A stretch of DNA of 64,000 nt. It comes from Pseudomonas sp. C2B4 (GTDB lineage: Bacteria; Pseudomonadota; Gammaproteobacteria; Pseudomonadales; Pseudomonadaceae). Below the pieces are notes generated by a model. It searched no databases, had not been told where the DNA came from, and saw only the letters and a program-made list of their open reading frames with translations. Below are positions 42,890 through 51,545 of this stretch, piece by piece. The translations under genes and the position numbers were made by a program. Numbering within the stretch: the first letter of the stretch is position 1; each line of letters begins with the position of its first letter. The DNA lies in NCBI RefSeq assembly GCF_013359695.1, contig NZ_JABFMU010000004.1, positions 62,001 through 126,000 on the forward strand, written 5' to 3'.

Positions 42890-43127
42890 TAGCCCCTCGC
42901 CCTTGTCCGCTGTCTGTGGTGCCTATGGCCTTTGAGAAGCTTTATACACGGCACAAGCTGGGCAATGTATCGAAGTTACGAGGAGCGGGCCCTAGCCATG
43001 AGAGAGGACGTTGAGTGATTGAAGACAGAGGCACGGGGAGAAGGGGAGCAGGAACAGATATGCGAAAGGGTGGTGACTTAGGAGCGATTAATACAGAGGA
43101 AGCTCGGGCCTAAATTGACAAAATTTC

Positions 43128-43166
43128 ATGTTTTTTTGGTGCAAATGGCAAAACGTGGAATTCGTC
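43128..43166. other. Right end of the island inside hrpB
   Basis: Reading the minus strand, hrpB similarity runs to the DEFH codons (GACGAATTCCAC, 43166-43155) and stops there; the next codons ([14 protein letters not shown]) are unrelated. The same GTGGAA-TC-TCAAAAAT string exists in the intact copy at about 10175-10195, so the attachment site lies in the conserved Walker B codons. The exact crossover base cannot be set without the left end. Confidence 0.75.
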
Positions 43167-43535
43167 AAAAATCAGCAGCCCCACGCCTTCCAGCGCCGGA
43201 TCATCCTGCAAGCGCCGGGTGAGGATGCCTTCGGTGACGACTTCGATACGGGTGTTAGGGCCGACCTTGCTGTCCAGCCGGATGCGATAACCCACGGTTT
43301 CGCCGACCTTCTCGCCCAGCTCACTGGCCAGCCGCTCCGCCGCCGCCCGCGCCGCCAACCGGCGCGGTTCGAGCATCAGGATGGTCTGCCCGGCCAGCCA
43401 CGGCTCATCGAGCAAGGCCAGAGGCACGCGGGTGGTTTTACCGGCACCGGGCGGCGCTTCGAGCACGGCTTCGTGGCGTGTCGCGAGGGCTTCACGCAGG
43501 GCGGGTAAAACTTCATCGATCGGCAAAGAAATCAT
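43155..43535 (-). pseudogene. hrpB: Resident hrpB, truncated after the DEFH box
   Basis: The 5' part (about 127 codons) of the chromosomal helicase gene: [20 protein letters not shown], Walker [30 protein letters not shown] and DEFH. After that the frame runs 15 codons into island DNA and stops at 43110. All later helicase motifs are missing, so the product cannot be active. Its neighbours to the right are those of hrpB in other pseudomonads. The remaining 3' part should lie at the other island end, left of this window. Confidence 0.9.
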
Positions 43536-43644
43536 GCTGGCTCCAAAACAGAGGGCCGAGTATAACGGCGAACTGCCGGGCGTTCGTCAGGGTCTTAATT
43601 CATAACGACGACGTTTCGTTTTGAAGTTACTTAGGAGATTTCAT

Positions 43645-44064
43645 ATGCGTGTTCCCTTTCGCCTGATTGGCGGTGTATTGATCGCGAGCCTGCTGACCCA
43701 GATCACCGCATGCGGTTCGATTTTCTACCCGGATCGCCGGGGCCAGATCGACGGCAAGATCGACCCGGCCATCGCCGTGCTCGATGCCGTGGGCCTGCTG
43801 TTCTACATCATCCCCGGCCTGATCGCGTTTGCCGTGGACTTCGCCACCGGCGCGATTTACTACGCACCGGGCGAAACCGCACAAGTGGCGCCGGAAAAAC
43901 TCAAGGAAGCCATCGGTGCCGACGGCAAGGTCGATAACCTCAAGTTGCAGACTATTCTGGAGCGTGAAACGGGCCGCCGCTTCCCGCTGGACGATCCACG
44001 TCTGATCCAGCACAAGGGCAGCACCCAGCAACTGGCCCTGTTGGGCCTGCAACCGGCCGCGTAA
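43645..44064 (+). CDS. Conserved small lipoprotein
   Basis: A 139-aa protein. A signal peptide ends in a lipobox (LLTQITACGS), so the mature protein is probably anchored by Cys27. A hydrophobic stretch AVLDAVGLLFYIIPGLIAFAV and the block FATGAIYYAPGE follow. It resembles the YceK/YidQ type of small lipoproteins; in Pseudomonas such genes have sometimes been mislabelled as polyribonucleotide nucleotidyltransferase. The ATG at 43645 has TAGGAGA upstream and is preferred to the TTG at 43621. Function unknown. Confidence 0.7.
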   Translation: MRVPFRLIGGVLIASLLTQITACGSIFYPDRRGQIDGKIDPAIAVLDAVGLLFYIIPGLIAFAVDFATGAIYYAPGETAQVAPEKLKEAIGADGKVDNLKLQTILERETGRRFPLDDPRLIQHKGSTQQLALLGLQPAA

Positions 44065-44088
44065 TCGCATAAGGAAAAAGCCGCACTC

Positions 44089-44994
44089 ATGATTTCCAGC
44101 TCCGAACACGCCCGCTTGCTGCGGCTGGCGACCCGTGCCTCGGTGGCGGTCGCCTGTACGCTGATCATCGCCAAAGCCATCGCGTGGTGGTTGAGCGGTT
44201 CGGTGAGCATGCTCGCCGGACTCACCGACTCGGCCCTCGACGGCGTGACATCCCTGCTTAACCTGCTGGCCGTGCACTATGCCTTGCGCCCCGCCGATGA
44301 CGATCATCGCTACGGCCATGGCAAGGCAGAATCACTGGCTGGCATGGCCCAGGCGCTGTTCATTGGCGGCAGTGCGGTGCTGATTGCGTTGCAGGCATTC
44401 GAACGGCTCAAGCACCCGGAACCGGTGGGCGCACCGCTGATCGGCATCGCGGTGATTGTGTTCTCGCTGGGCCTGACCCTGGTGCTACTGGCGGTGCAGC
44501 ATCGGGTGGTCAAGGCCACCGGCTCCAACGCGGTGCGCGCCGACTCCCTGCATTACCGTTCGGACCTGCTGCTCAACGGCAGCATTCTGGTGGCGCTGGT
44601 GCTGGCCGGGATTGGCTGGCATCAGGTCGATGCCTGGTTCGGCCTGGGCATCGCCGCGTACATCCTCTGGAGCGCAGTGCAAATCGCCCGGGAAAGTTTT
44701 GCGGTGCTGATGGATGAAGAACTGCCGCCCGATGTCAGCCAGCACATGCTCGAACTGGCGTGCAGCGTGCCGGGCGTTTTAGGCGCCCATGACCTGCGCA
44801 CGCGGATTTCCGGCAACCAGTGGTTCGTGCAGCTGCATCTGGAGTTGCCCGGGGAACTGACCTTGTCAGTGGCCCACGGCATCAGCGACCAGGCCGCCGA
44901 TGCGATCCACGCCGCCTACCCGCGAGCCGAAGTGCTGGTGCACGCCGACCCGCAGGAAGTGGTGAAAGCCGCCAGGGCTCAGAAACTCACTTGA
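44089..44994 (+). CDS. fieF: Cation diffusion facilitator (FieF type)
   Basis: A 301-aa metal-proton antiporter. Membrane helices carry the metal site residues: SMLAGLTDSALDGVTSLLN (D-x3-D) and the second site in the RADSLHYRSDLLLN helix (H-x3-D). HRYGHGKAESLAG is the signature loop after helix II. A C-terminal cytoplasmic domain (DLRTRISGNQWFVQLHLEL) follows. It exports Zn, Fe or Cd. It lies 24 bp after the lipoprotein gene, and its end overlaps the convergent DUF6515-like gene by 16 bp. Confidence 0.88.
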   Translation: MISSSEHARLLRLATRASVAVACTLIIAKAIAWWLSGSVSMLAGLTDSALDGVTSLLNLLAVHYALRPADDDHRYGHGKAESLAGMAQALFIGGSAVLIALQAFERLKHPEPVGAPLIGIAVIVFSLGLTLVLLAVQHRVVKATGSNAVRADSLHYRSDLLLNGSILVALVLAGIGWHQVDAWFGLGIAAYILWSAVQIARESFAVLMDEELPPDVSQHMLELACSVPGVLGAHDLRTRISGNQWFVQLHLELPGELTLSVAHGISDQAADAIHAAYPRAEVLVHADPQEVVKAARAQKLT

Positions 44995-46016
44995 TAGCCG
45001 CGACTGCTCAGGCAATTGCCCTGCGCCTGGCGGTAGGTTTGCACCACTGACGGGTCAGGTTGATAGGTCGCGGTTCGCGGATCGAAGCCACTCTGCTGCA
45101 CCGCGTACTGATAGCACTCGTAACCATCCTGATTGACCCGCTCCTGCGACTGCCCGTTGGCCGGATACGCAACGACGTCATAACCATTGCTGGCCGGTTG
45201 CGGCTGCTGTTGTGGCTGCACGGTGCCGAGTGGCGGCTCGACCACTTCGTAATCCTGAGTGCTCTCCTGCCAGGCGTAATACGAACCCGCCGCGAGGAAC
45301 AGCACCGACCCACCGATCAAGACCTGCTCGGCGTAGTCCGGCAAATAGCGGACCCGAATCCCGCGCGGAGGCTCGACCACCACATAGCGTGGGCCCAACG
45401 GGCGATACCAATAGCCGCCGGAATAGTAGTAATCCATGCCCCGGTATGGGACGCGATAGTCGCGATCCGGGAAGCGGTCGATCACATGCCCTGGCCGATA
45501 CTGCGGTCCTGGGCCCCAACCGTTGCCACGCCCTGGCCCGCGATAGTCATTGGATGGCGCGCCTATGTAGCCGTTCCAGTGCTGGTTGGGATCGTTGCGC
45601 CGCGGCTGGTCCTGATAGTAACCACGACGTGGCTGTTGAGTCTGTTGCACGGCATCGGGACGTGGCTGGATCGGCAGGTCATTGGCCGGCAGCTGCGGAG
45701 GTGGCGGTGGCGATCGAACCGGATTGTTGAAGTCGGGCTGCGGACGGTTCTGCCATTGGCCGTTGTTCTGGTTCTGGCCATTGTTTTGATGGCCGTCGCG
45801 CTCGAACTGCCGGCTGTTGTCCCCGCGAATGATGTCGTTGTTCTGCTGGCGCGGCTGATTGTTGCCGCCACGGCCCTGATTGTTGCCCTGATGACCACCG
45901 TCGCCGTGCTGCCCGCCATCGGGACCACGGTTCTGCGGCTCATCGGCGAGCGATTGCGCAGTGACACTGACACACAGCAAACCAACACCGGCCAAACGCC
46001 AGATGCGCGATCTCAT
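44979..46016 (-). CDS. DUF6515-like Gly/Gln/Asn-rich exported protein
   Basis: A 345-aa protein with a signal peptide (IWRLAGVGLLCVSVTAQSLA) and about 150 residues of low-complexity Q, N, G, R and P repeats. A core domain (GGYWYRPLGPRYVVVEPPRGIRVRYLP, shown only in part by these residues) precedes a hydrophobic segment (VLIGGSVLFLAAGSYYAW). The C-terminal part YECYQYAVQQSGFDP and CLSSRGYQV resembles glycine-zipper type proteins. GAGG precedes the ATG at 46016. Envelope location is likely; function unknown. Confidence 0.7.
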   Translation of the reverse strand: MRSRIWRLAGVGLLCVSVTAQSLADEPQNRGPDGGQHGDGGHQGNNQGRGGNNQPRQQNNDIIRGDNSRQFERDGHQNNGQNQNNGQWQNRPQPDFNNPVRSPPPPPQLPANDLPIQPRPDAVQQTQQPRRGYYQDQPRRNDPNQHWNGYIGAPSNDYRGPGRGNGWGPGPQYRPGHVIDRFPDRDYRVPYRGMDYYYSGGYWYRPLGPRYVVVEPPRGIRVRYLPDYAEQVLIGGSVLFLAAGSYYAWQESTQDYEVVEPPLGTVQPQQQPQPASNGYDVVAYPANGQSQERVNQDGYECYQYAVQQSGFDPRTATYQPDPSVVQTYRQAQGNCLSSRGYQVSF

Positions 46017-46045
46017 GCTTTTCCTCACTGCGGCTGATGGATTCT

Positions 46046-46136
46046 GTAGGAGCGCGCTTGCTCGCGATGGACGCGCGTTTATTCAGAAAGCACGCGTCAT
46101 CGTTAACGCCCATCGCGAGCAGGGCTCGCGCCTACA
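46046..46136. repeat. REP-type inverted pair
   Basis: GTAGGAGCGCGCTTGCTCGC and its inverted partner GCGAGCAGGGCTCGCGCCTAC enclose about 50 bp. It is one of five such pairs in the core part of the window and has a slightly different stem from the others. Confidence 0.75.
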
Positions 46137-46248
46137 ATTAAGCGAACGGCGTTTGTCATAAGACTGGGAAAGCACAGGCCGGTTCTGCAACAGGTTATCA
46201 GTCGCGAAACTTATTTATTGAGGGCAGGCGCCGAATTCCAGGCAAGAA

Positions 46249-46274
46249 AAAGGGAGACCCGTCGGCCTCCCTTT
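46249..46274 (-). terminator. Hairpin with T-run on the minus strand
   Basis: The arms AAAGGGAG (46249-46256) and CTCCCTTT (46267-46274) form a stem, followed on the minus strand by TTTTTCTT. No confident minus-strand gene ends before it. An open frame ending at 46317 (tail TGDEPAPELHTVQKTA) might be a small gene. The rest of 46137-46557 holds only this and the Lrp promoter. Confidence 0.55.
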
Positions 46275-46560
46275 GAGAACTTCGTCCGTGCTCGACGCTT
46301 TTGACGTCGGCTCACCTCACGCCGTCTTCTGGACAGTGTGTAGCTCGGGGGCCGGCTCATCCCCTGTGGGAGTGGCGACCGCAGCTGGCCTGTTTGGGCG
46401 AGCCGCACTGGACTGTTTGTCCGAGCAGTGATTCTGGTGATAAGAATAGGCTTGGAGCCCCGGCAGAGGATTGCGAAGATTGCTCAAATAAACATTACTT
46501 GCGCAATTTTTAACCCTGGATAGATAATCTGTCGCAATAGTTACAACAAGGAGCCGTTTG

Positions 46561-47040
46561 ATGAGCAAACTCGACCGATACGACCTGAGCATTTTGGCTG
46601 AATTGCAGCGCGACGCGCGCATCTCCAATCAGGAGCTGGCCGAACGCATCGGCCTGTCGCCTTCACCCTGCTCACGTCGGGTCAAGCAGCTGGAAGACGA
46701 CGGCTACATTTCCCGCCAGGTCGCACTGCTCGACCGCAAGATGCTGGGGCTGAGCCTGACGGCCTATGTGCTGATCGGCATGGACCGGCATACCCCAGAA
46801 CGTTTCGAGAACTTCGAAGCCGCCATTCGGACCTTGCCACAGGTGCTCGAATGCAGCCTGGTGACCGGGATGGACGCCGACTATCAGCTCAAGGTCGTGG
46901 TGCCGGACATGGACCACTATCAGAAACTGCTGCTGGGGCACCTGACGCGGATTGAAGGGGTGACCAGTGTGCGCTCGAGCTTTGTGTTGAACCAGGTGTT
47001 GAACAGCACCGAACTGCCTTTGACTCATCTGCGTAGCTGA
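46561..47040 (+). CDS. Lrp/AsnC-family regulator (core genome)
   Basis: A 159-aa regulator with the usual plan: an N-terminal HTH (LDRYDLSILAELQRDARISN, GLSPSPCSRRVKQLED) and a RAM domain (LTAYVLIGMDRH, LECSLVTGMDADYQLKVVV). AAGGAG stands 8 bp before the ATG. It corresponds in position to PA3965 of P. aeruginosa. The regulated genes are not visible beside it. A REP pair follows directly after its stop. Confidence 0.87.
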   Translation: MSKLDRYDLSILAELQRDARISNQELAERIGLSPSPCSRRVKQLEDDGYISRQVALLDRKMLGLSLTAYVLIGMDRHTPERFENFEAAIRTLPQVLECSLVTGMDADYQLKVVVPDMDHYQKLLLGHLTRIEGVTSVRSSFVLNQVLNSTELPLTHLRS

Positions 47041-47044
47041 TGGC

Positions 47045-47128
47045 GCCTTCGCGAGCAGGCTCGCTCCCACAGGGATCTCACATGTACTGAAGATCCATTG
47101 TGGGAGCGAGCCTGCTCGCGAAGGGACC
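47045..47128. repeat. REP inverted pair after the Lrp gene
   Basis: CCTTCGCGAGCAGGCTCGCT with its inverted copy AGCGAGCCTGCTCGCGAAGG, about 28 bp apart. It lies 4 bp after the stop and may protect or terminate the transcript. Confidence 0.85.
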
Positions 47129-47237
47129 CACACAGGCGACGAATAGCTGCGACACACCGCCGCAGGCCCGCACTGCACGCACCCTCCATGCCTTATACTC
47201 CAGCGCCTTTTAGCCCCGCCCGCGCTGGAGATGTCCA

Positions 47238-47447
47238 ATGGATCCTGCAGTATTCGAAGAGTGGATGATGACCGGACTGGTCAGCATCCTGATCATTTTC
47301 ATGGGTTTCATCGTCTGGGATCTGGCGAAGAAGTCCAAGGCCGGCCGCTTTGGATCCTTCATCCTGTTCTTCGTGCTCGGGCTGGGAGTCGCTGCATTCG
47401 TGATCAAAAGCGTGGTGATCGGTCTGATCGAAACCGGCACGTTATAA
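47238..47447 (+). CDS. DUF2788 small membrane protein
   Basis: A 69-aa protein with two membrane helices: [20 protein letters not shown] and [19 protein letters not shown], joined by the basic loop AKKSKAGRF. The pattern fits the DUF2788 family found in pseudomonads. Function unknown. Its 3' end overlaps the convergent rluE gene by 6 bp. Confidence 0.75.
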   Translation: MDPAVFEEWMMTGLVSILIIFMGFIVWDLAKKSKAGRFGSFILFFVLGLGVAAFVIKSVVIGLIETGTL

Positions 47448-48083
47448 ACGCGCCGGCACTTCCTTCCACTGGCCCTGATCGAGCCCTTCGAGGGTCCAGT
47501 CGCCGATCCTGACCCGTACCAGCCGTAATGTCGGCAGCCCGACCGCCGCCGTCATGCGCCGCACCTGCCGATTGCGGCCTTCGCGAATCACCAGCTCCAG
47601 CCAGCTCGTCGGCACGCTTTTGCGGAAGCGGACCGGCGGATTGCGTGGCCACAGTTCAGGCTCATCCAGCTGCCGCGCCTCGGCGGGCAGGGTCATGCCG
47701 TCATTCAACTCCACGCCATCACGCAAGCGCTGCAACTGCTCGGCGCTCGGTTCGCCTTCGACCTGCACCCAATACGTCTTGGCCAGTTTGTGCTTCGGGT
47801 CTGCAATCCGTGCCTGAAGCTGGCCGTCGTTGGTCAGCAGCAGCAACCCTTCGCTGTCACGGTCCAGGCGCCCTGCCGGGTAGATTCCGGGAATCTCGAT
47901 ATAGTCCTTGAGCGTCGCCCGCCCTTCGCCGTCGCTGAATTGCGTCAGTACATCGAAGGGTTTATTGAACAGGATCAGCTTCGGCTCGGTCGGTGGCGCC
48001 TTGGCGACACGGCGTGGGGCTGAGGAAGGTGATGAAGGCTTCGCGCCAGGACGGCGGGAAACGGGACGCTGGGGACGGGACAT
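47442..48083 (-). CDS. rluE: 23S rRNA pseudouridine synthase RluE
   Basis: A 213-aa RsuA-family pseudouridine synthase. [14 protein letters not shown] starts the catalytic domain, the nucleophile Asp is in [18 protein letters not shown], and [13 protein letters not shown] and [15 protein letters not shown] follow. It lacks an S4 domain, as RluE does; the basic, proline-rich N-terminus of about 35 residues is typical of Pseudomonas forms. It modifies one uridine of 23S rRNA (U2457 in E. coli). Confidence 0.88.
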   Translation of the reverse strand: MSRPQRPVSRRPGAKPSSPSSAPRRVAKAPPTEPKLILFNKPFDVLTQFSDGEGRATLKDYIEIPGIYPAGRLDRDSEGLLLLTNDGQLQARIADPKHKLAKTYWVQVEGEPSAEQLQRLRDGVELNDGMTLPAEARQLDEPELWPRNPPVRFRKSVPTSWLELVIREGRNRQVRRMTAAVGLPTLRLVRVRIGDWTLEGLDQGQWKEVPARL

Positions 48084-48153
48084 GGGAAAAGGAACATCTA
48101 ACGGTCAGGGCTGCTAATGCTAGTAGCCCGACCGTTAAATGACCATCGGCAAA

Positions 48154-49617
48154 TCAGCGGAACGGCGGTTCGTCGAAGCTGCGCAGTTTGCGCGAGTGCA
48201 GCGAATTGAGTTCGGTACGCAGCAGATCCACCGCTTCGAGACCGATCTTCAAGTGCTGGCTGACCGCGCGTTCATAGAAGGCGTTGGCCGAACCCGGCAG
48301 CTTGATTTCGCTGTGCAACGGCTTGTCGGAAACACAGAGCAACGTGCCGTACGGCACCCGCAAACGATAACCCTGGGCAGCGATGGTGCCGCTTTCCATG
48401 TCCACCGCCACGGCGCGGGACAGGTTGATCAATGGACGCTCCTGGGCCCAGCGCAGCTCCCAGTTGCGGTCGTCGTAAGTCAGTACGGTGCCGGTGCGCA
48501 GGCGTTTCTTCAGTTCGTCGCCTTTTTCGCCGGTGATGTTCGCCGCCGCTTGCTGCAACGCCATCTGCACTTCGGCCAGGGCCGGGATCGGAATGTTTGG
48601 TGGAACAACGCGGTCGAGAATCCCGTCGCGACGCATGTAAGCGTGCGCCAGTACGTAGTCCCCGATGGTCTGCGACTGACGCAAGCCGCCGCAGTGACCG
48701 ATCATCAACCAGCAATGCGGTCGCAGCACGGCCAGGTGGTCGGTGATGTTCTTGGCGTTGGACGGACCGACGCCGATGTTCACCAGCGTCACGCCGTGGC
48801 CATCGCTGGCGATCAGGTGATAGGCCGGCATCTGGTAACGGTGCCAGACCACACCGGCGGCAATCGCCGAGGCTTCGCCGTGGTCCATGCTCTTTTCAAT
48901 GATCACGTTGCCCGGCAATACCATGCGCACGAAACGCGGATCGCTGCGCAACTGCTCCAGGCCATGGACGATGAATTGGTCGACGTAGCGGTGATAGTTG
49001 GTCAGCAGGATCCATGGCTGCACATGGCGCCAGTCGCTGCCGGTGTAATGCACCAGACGACGCAGGGAGAAATCCACCCGTGCGGCGTCGAACAACGCCA
49101 ACGGCAGCGGATCGGTGTTTTCCCAATCGTACAGGCCATCGGCAATGCCATCGGACGCCGCCGACAAGTCGGTACTCGGGAAGACCCGGGCCAGCACGGC
49201 AGCCGTGACGCCGGAGCCGGCCAGTTCATCGCCCTGCTCGACCACGTACGGATAAGGAATGTTCTGTTCACTGACACCGACTTCCACGGTTACGGTGAAG
49301 TCGTGCATCAACGGCACCAGCTGTTCCAGCAGGTACTTACGGAAAGCGGTGGGATGAGTGACGGTGACCCTGTAGGTGCCTGGCAGCTGGACCTTGGCAT
49401 ACGCGCGGGTGGTCTGCGGGACTTCGCCCTGGCAGTGGTAGGTCAGACGCAATTCGGGATAACGAAACATCGCCCGCTGCTCGGCGTCCGGCTCGACGCG
49501 ATCCTTGAGATAGCGCTTGAGCGCCTGACTCAGCGCGGTGGTTGCACGATTGTGCAAGAGCGCAAGCCGATCCACGGCTTGCTCGGCGGTTTGAACGACA
49601 ATAAAAGCTTCGGTCAC
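48154..49617 (-). CDS. amn: AMP nucleosidase
   Basis: A protein of about 487 aa that hydrolyses AMP to adenine and ribose 5-phosphate. The N-terminal Amn domain (ALKRYLKDRVEPDAEQRAMF) is followed by the nucleoside-phosphorylase fold: VTLVNIGVGPSNAKNITDHL, HCWLMIGHCGGLRQSQ, IGDYVLAHAYMRRDGILD and AVDMESGTIAAQGYRLRVPY. I chose the GTG at 49617 with AGGA 11 bp ahead; ATG codons at 49626 and 49653 are alternatives. The opposite strand is open for almost the whole length, an effect of high GC. Confidence 0.9.
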   Translation of the reverse strand: MTEAFIVVQTAEQAVDRLALLHNRATTALSQALKRYLKDRVEPDAEQRAMFRYPELRLTYHCQGEVPQTTRAYAKVQLPGTYRVTVTHPTAFRKYLLEQLVPLMHDFTVTVEVGVSEQNIPYPYVVEQGDELAGSGVTAAVLARVFPSTDLSAASDGIADGLYDWENTDPLPLALFDAARVDFSLRRLVHYTGSDWRHVQPWILLTNYHRYVDQFIVHGLEQLRSDPRFVRMVLPGNVIIEKSMDHGEASAIAAGVVWHRYQMPAYHLIASDGHGVTLVNIGVGPSNAKNITDHLAVLRPHCWLMIGHCGGLRQSQTIGDYVLAHAYMRRDGILDRVVPPNIPIPALAEVQMALQQAAANITGEKGDELKKRLRTGTVLTYDDRNWELRWAQERPLINLSRAVAVDMESGTIAAQGYRLRVPYGTLLCVSDKPLHSEIKLPGSANAFYERAVSQHLKIGLEAVDLLRTELNSLHSRKLRSFDEPPFR

Positions 49618-49719
49618 GATCAGCATCCTGTGTTCTGACTTGCAGAGCTTCATCTTGCCTGCATCGTCGCTTCACGGGAACAGTGGTGACACAAATGCCG
49701 GACTCACCGCCGTACCAAT

Positions 49720-49810
49720 GTGGGAGCGGGCTTGCTCGCGAAGGCGATGGCACATCCAACATCGATGTGGCTGACAGACCGCTTTCGCGAGCAGGCTCGT
49801 TCCCACAGGG
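49720..49810. repeat. REP inverted pair
   Basis: TGTGGGAGCGGGCTTGCTCG and its inverted partner CGAGCAGGCTCGTTCCCACA, about 45 bp apart, lie between amn and the acyl-CoA dehydrogenase gene. Confidence 0.85.
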
Positions 49811-49821
49811 GACGGTGTTGT

Positions 49822-51471
49822 TCAGAAACCCTGTGGGGTTGAACGAGCAACAATCGCTTCCACATCCAGCCCACGCGGCAACGCGCCATAGACCCGCCCA
49901 CCGCCATTCAGACGACTGGCAATAAACCCATCACTCACCGCCGCATTCCCCGCCTCCAGCAACAGCTTCGCCTGAAGACCCAACGCAATGTCCTCGGTCA
50001 GTTGCCGGGCGCGGTACTGAATGTCGCTGGTGTCCATGAACGCCGCCTGCAACTGGCTGATGTGCGCCGCCAGACGCTTGTCGCCATGGCCATCGCCCAA
50101 CTCGCTGAACAGCGCATCCAGTACGCCCGGCTCTTTCGACAGGGCTCGCAGCACATCGAGGCATTGCACGTTGCCGGAGCCTTCCCATGTCGAATTGACC
50201 GGAGCCTCTCGGTACAGCCTTGGCAGGATGCTGTCTTCGACATAGCCCGCACCGCCCATGCATTCGGCGGCTTCGTTGATCATCGCTGGCGCCCGTTTGC
50301 AGATCCAGTACTTGCCCACGGCCGTCACGAGTCGGGCGAATTTCGCTTCCTGCGTATCATCCAGATGATCCAGCGCCCGGCCCATGCGCAGGCTCAGGGC
50401 CAGGGCCGCCTCGCTTTCCAGCGCCAGGTCGGCCAGCACGTTTTGCATCAAGGGTTGTTCACTGAGCAACTTGCCGCCGACCCTGCGGTGGGCACAGTGA
50501 TGGCTGGCCTGGGTCAGTGCCTGACGCATCAAGGCGCTGGAACCGACCATGCAATCGAAACGGGTCATGGCGACCATTTCAATGATGGTTGGCACACCGC
50601 GCCCTTCTTCGCCGACCATCCATGCCAGGGCCCCACGGAACTCCACTTCGCTGGAAGCGTTGGAGCAGTTGCCGAGCTTGTTCTTCAGGCGCTGGATGTA
50701 AAACTGATTGCGCGTGTCATCCGGGCGATGACGGGGCAGCAGAAAGCAGGTCAAACCTTTATCCGTCTGCGCCAGCGTCAGGAAGGCGTCGCACATCGGC
50801 GCGGAACAGAACCACTTGTGCCCCACCAGTTCATACGCCTGGCCAGGACCGCTGGCGCCCACCGGATAGGCCTTGGTCGTGTTGGCGCGCACATCGGTGC
50901 CGCCCTGTTTTTCGGTCATGGCCATGCCGATGGTGACACCGGCCTTATGGGCCATACCGACATTGCGTGGGTCGTATTCAGTGGCGAGAATTTTCGGCAG
51001 CCATTGGTCCGCCAGGTCCGGTTGCAGGCGTAGTGCCGGGACACTGGCGAAGGTCATGGTCAGCGGGCAGCCGCTGCCGGCCTCCGCCTGACTGTGCAAA
51101 TACGTCATGGATGCCCGGGCGACGTGTGCACCGTCCTGCGGATGCGCCCAGGGCAGCGAGGTCAAGCCATGCTCGATCGCCGTGCGCATCAGTTGATGAT
51201 AGGCCGGGTGAAATTCCACCAGGTCGATGCGATGGCCGTAGCGGTCGTGACTGTTGAACACCGGTTTGTTCTGGTTGGCCAGAAAGCCCGCCTCCATCAG
51301 CGGCCCACCGGCCAGTGCGCCGTAGGCTTCGATCCGCGAATCGGCCCAACCGGCCCCGAAGCGCCGCGACCATTCCTGCAAAGGCAGGTCGATGCGATAC
51401 AGGTTGGCGCCGTCCAATGATGGCGGCTGGTTGGTGACTTCATGGGTTTCGGCGAACTGATGCAGGTTCAT
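49822..51471 (-). CDS. Acyl-CoA dehydrogenase, AidB-like
   Basis: A 549-aa flavin acyl-CoA dehydrogenase of the AidB subgroup. MAMTEKQGGTDVRANTT and GHKWFCSAPMCDAFLTLAQ match the FAD-binding middle domain. RFDCMVGSSALMRQALTQA and AAECMGGAGYVEDSILPRLYREAPVNSTWEG mark the C-terminal domain (two separate short stretches of the protein). AidB is linked to the alkylation response in E. coli; in Pseudomonas the physiological substrate is unclear. GGAGCC precedes the ATG at 51471. Confidence 0.85.
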   Translation of the reverse strand: MNLHQFAETHEVTNQPPSLDGANLYRIDLPLQEWSRRFGAGWADSRIEAYGALAGGPLMEAGFLANQNKPVFNSHDRYGHRIDLVEFHPAYHQLMRTAIEHGLTSLPWAHPQDGAHVARASMTYLHSQAEAGSGCPLTMTFASVPALRLQPDLADQWLPKILATEYDPRNVGMAHKAGVTIGMAMTEKQGGTDVRANTTKAYPVGASGPGQAYELVGHKWFCSAPMCDAFLTLAQTDKGLTCFLLPRHRPDDTRNQFYIQRLKNKLGNCSNASSEVEFRGALAWMVGEEGRGVPTIIEMVAMTRFDCMVGSSALMRQALTQASHHCAHRRVGGKLLSEQPLMQNVLADLALESEAALALSLRMGRALDHLDDTQEAKFARLVTAVGKYWICKRAPAMINEAAECMGGAGYVEDSILPRLYREAPVNSTWEGSGNVQCLDVLRALSKEPGVLDALFSELGDGHGDKRLAAHISQLQAAFMDTSDIQYRARQLTEDIALGLQAKLLLEAGNAAVSDGFIASRLNGGGRVYGALPRGLDVEAIVARSTPQGF

Positions 51472-51545
51472 GACGGGGCTCCTTTGGTCAGCCAAGGGAT
51501 TTCAGTTAAGCACCGCCCCCCGGCCGAACAAAGTGTCATATCTGC

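Noticed and set aside
1..43155. tRNA or tmRNA gene as island attachment site
   Set aside because: No cloverleaf or CCA-end pattern was seen in the window; the border lies within hrpB instead.
45060..46037. 325-codon plus-strand frame opposite the DUF6515-like gene
   Set aside because: Low-complexity Ile/Val/Leu-rich translation that reflects the complement of Gln/Asn/Arg repeats.
48139..49638. 499-codon open frame on the plus strand opposite amn
   Set aside because: It mirrors amn almost exactly, is rich in His, Gln and Arg as antisense frames of GC-rich genes are, and has no family motif.
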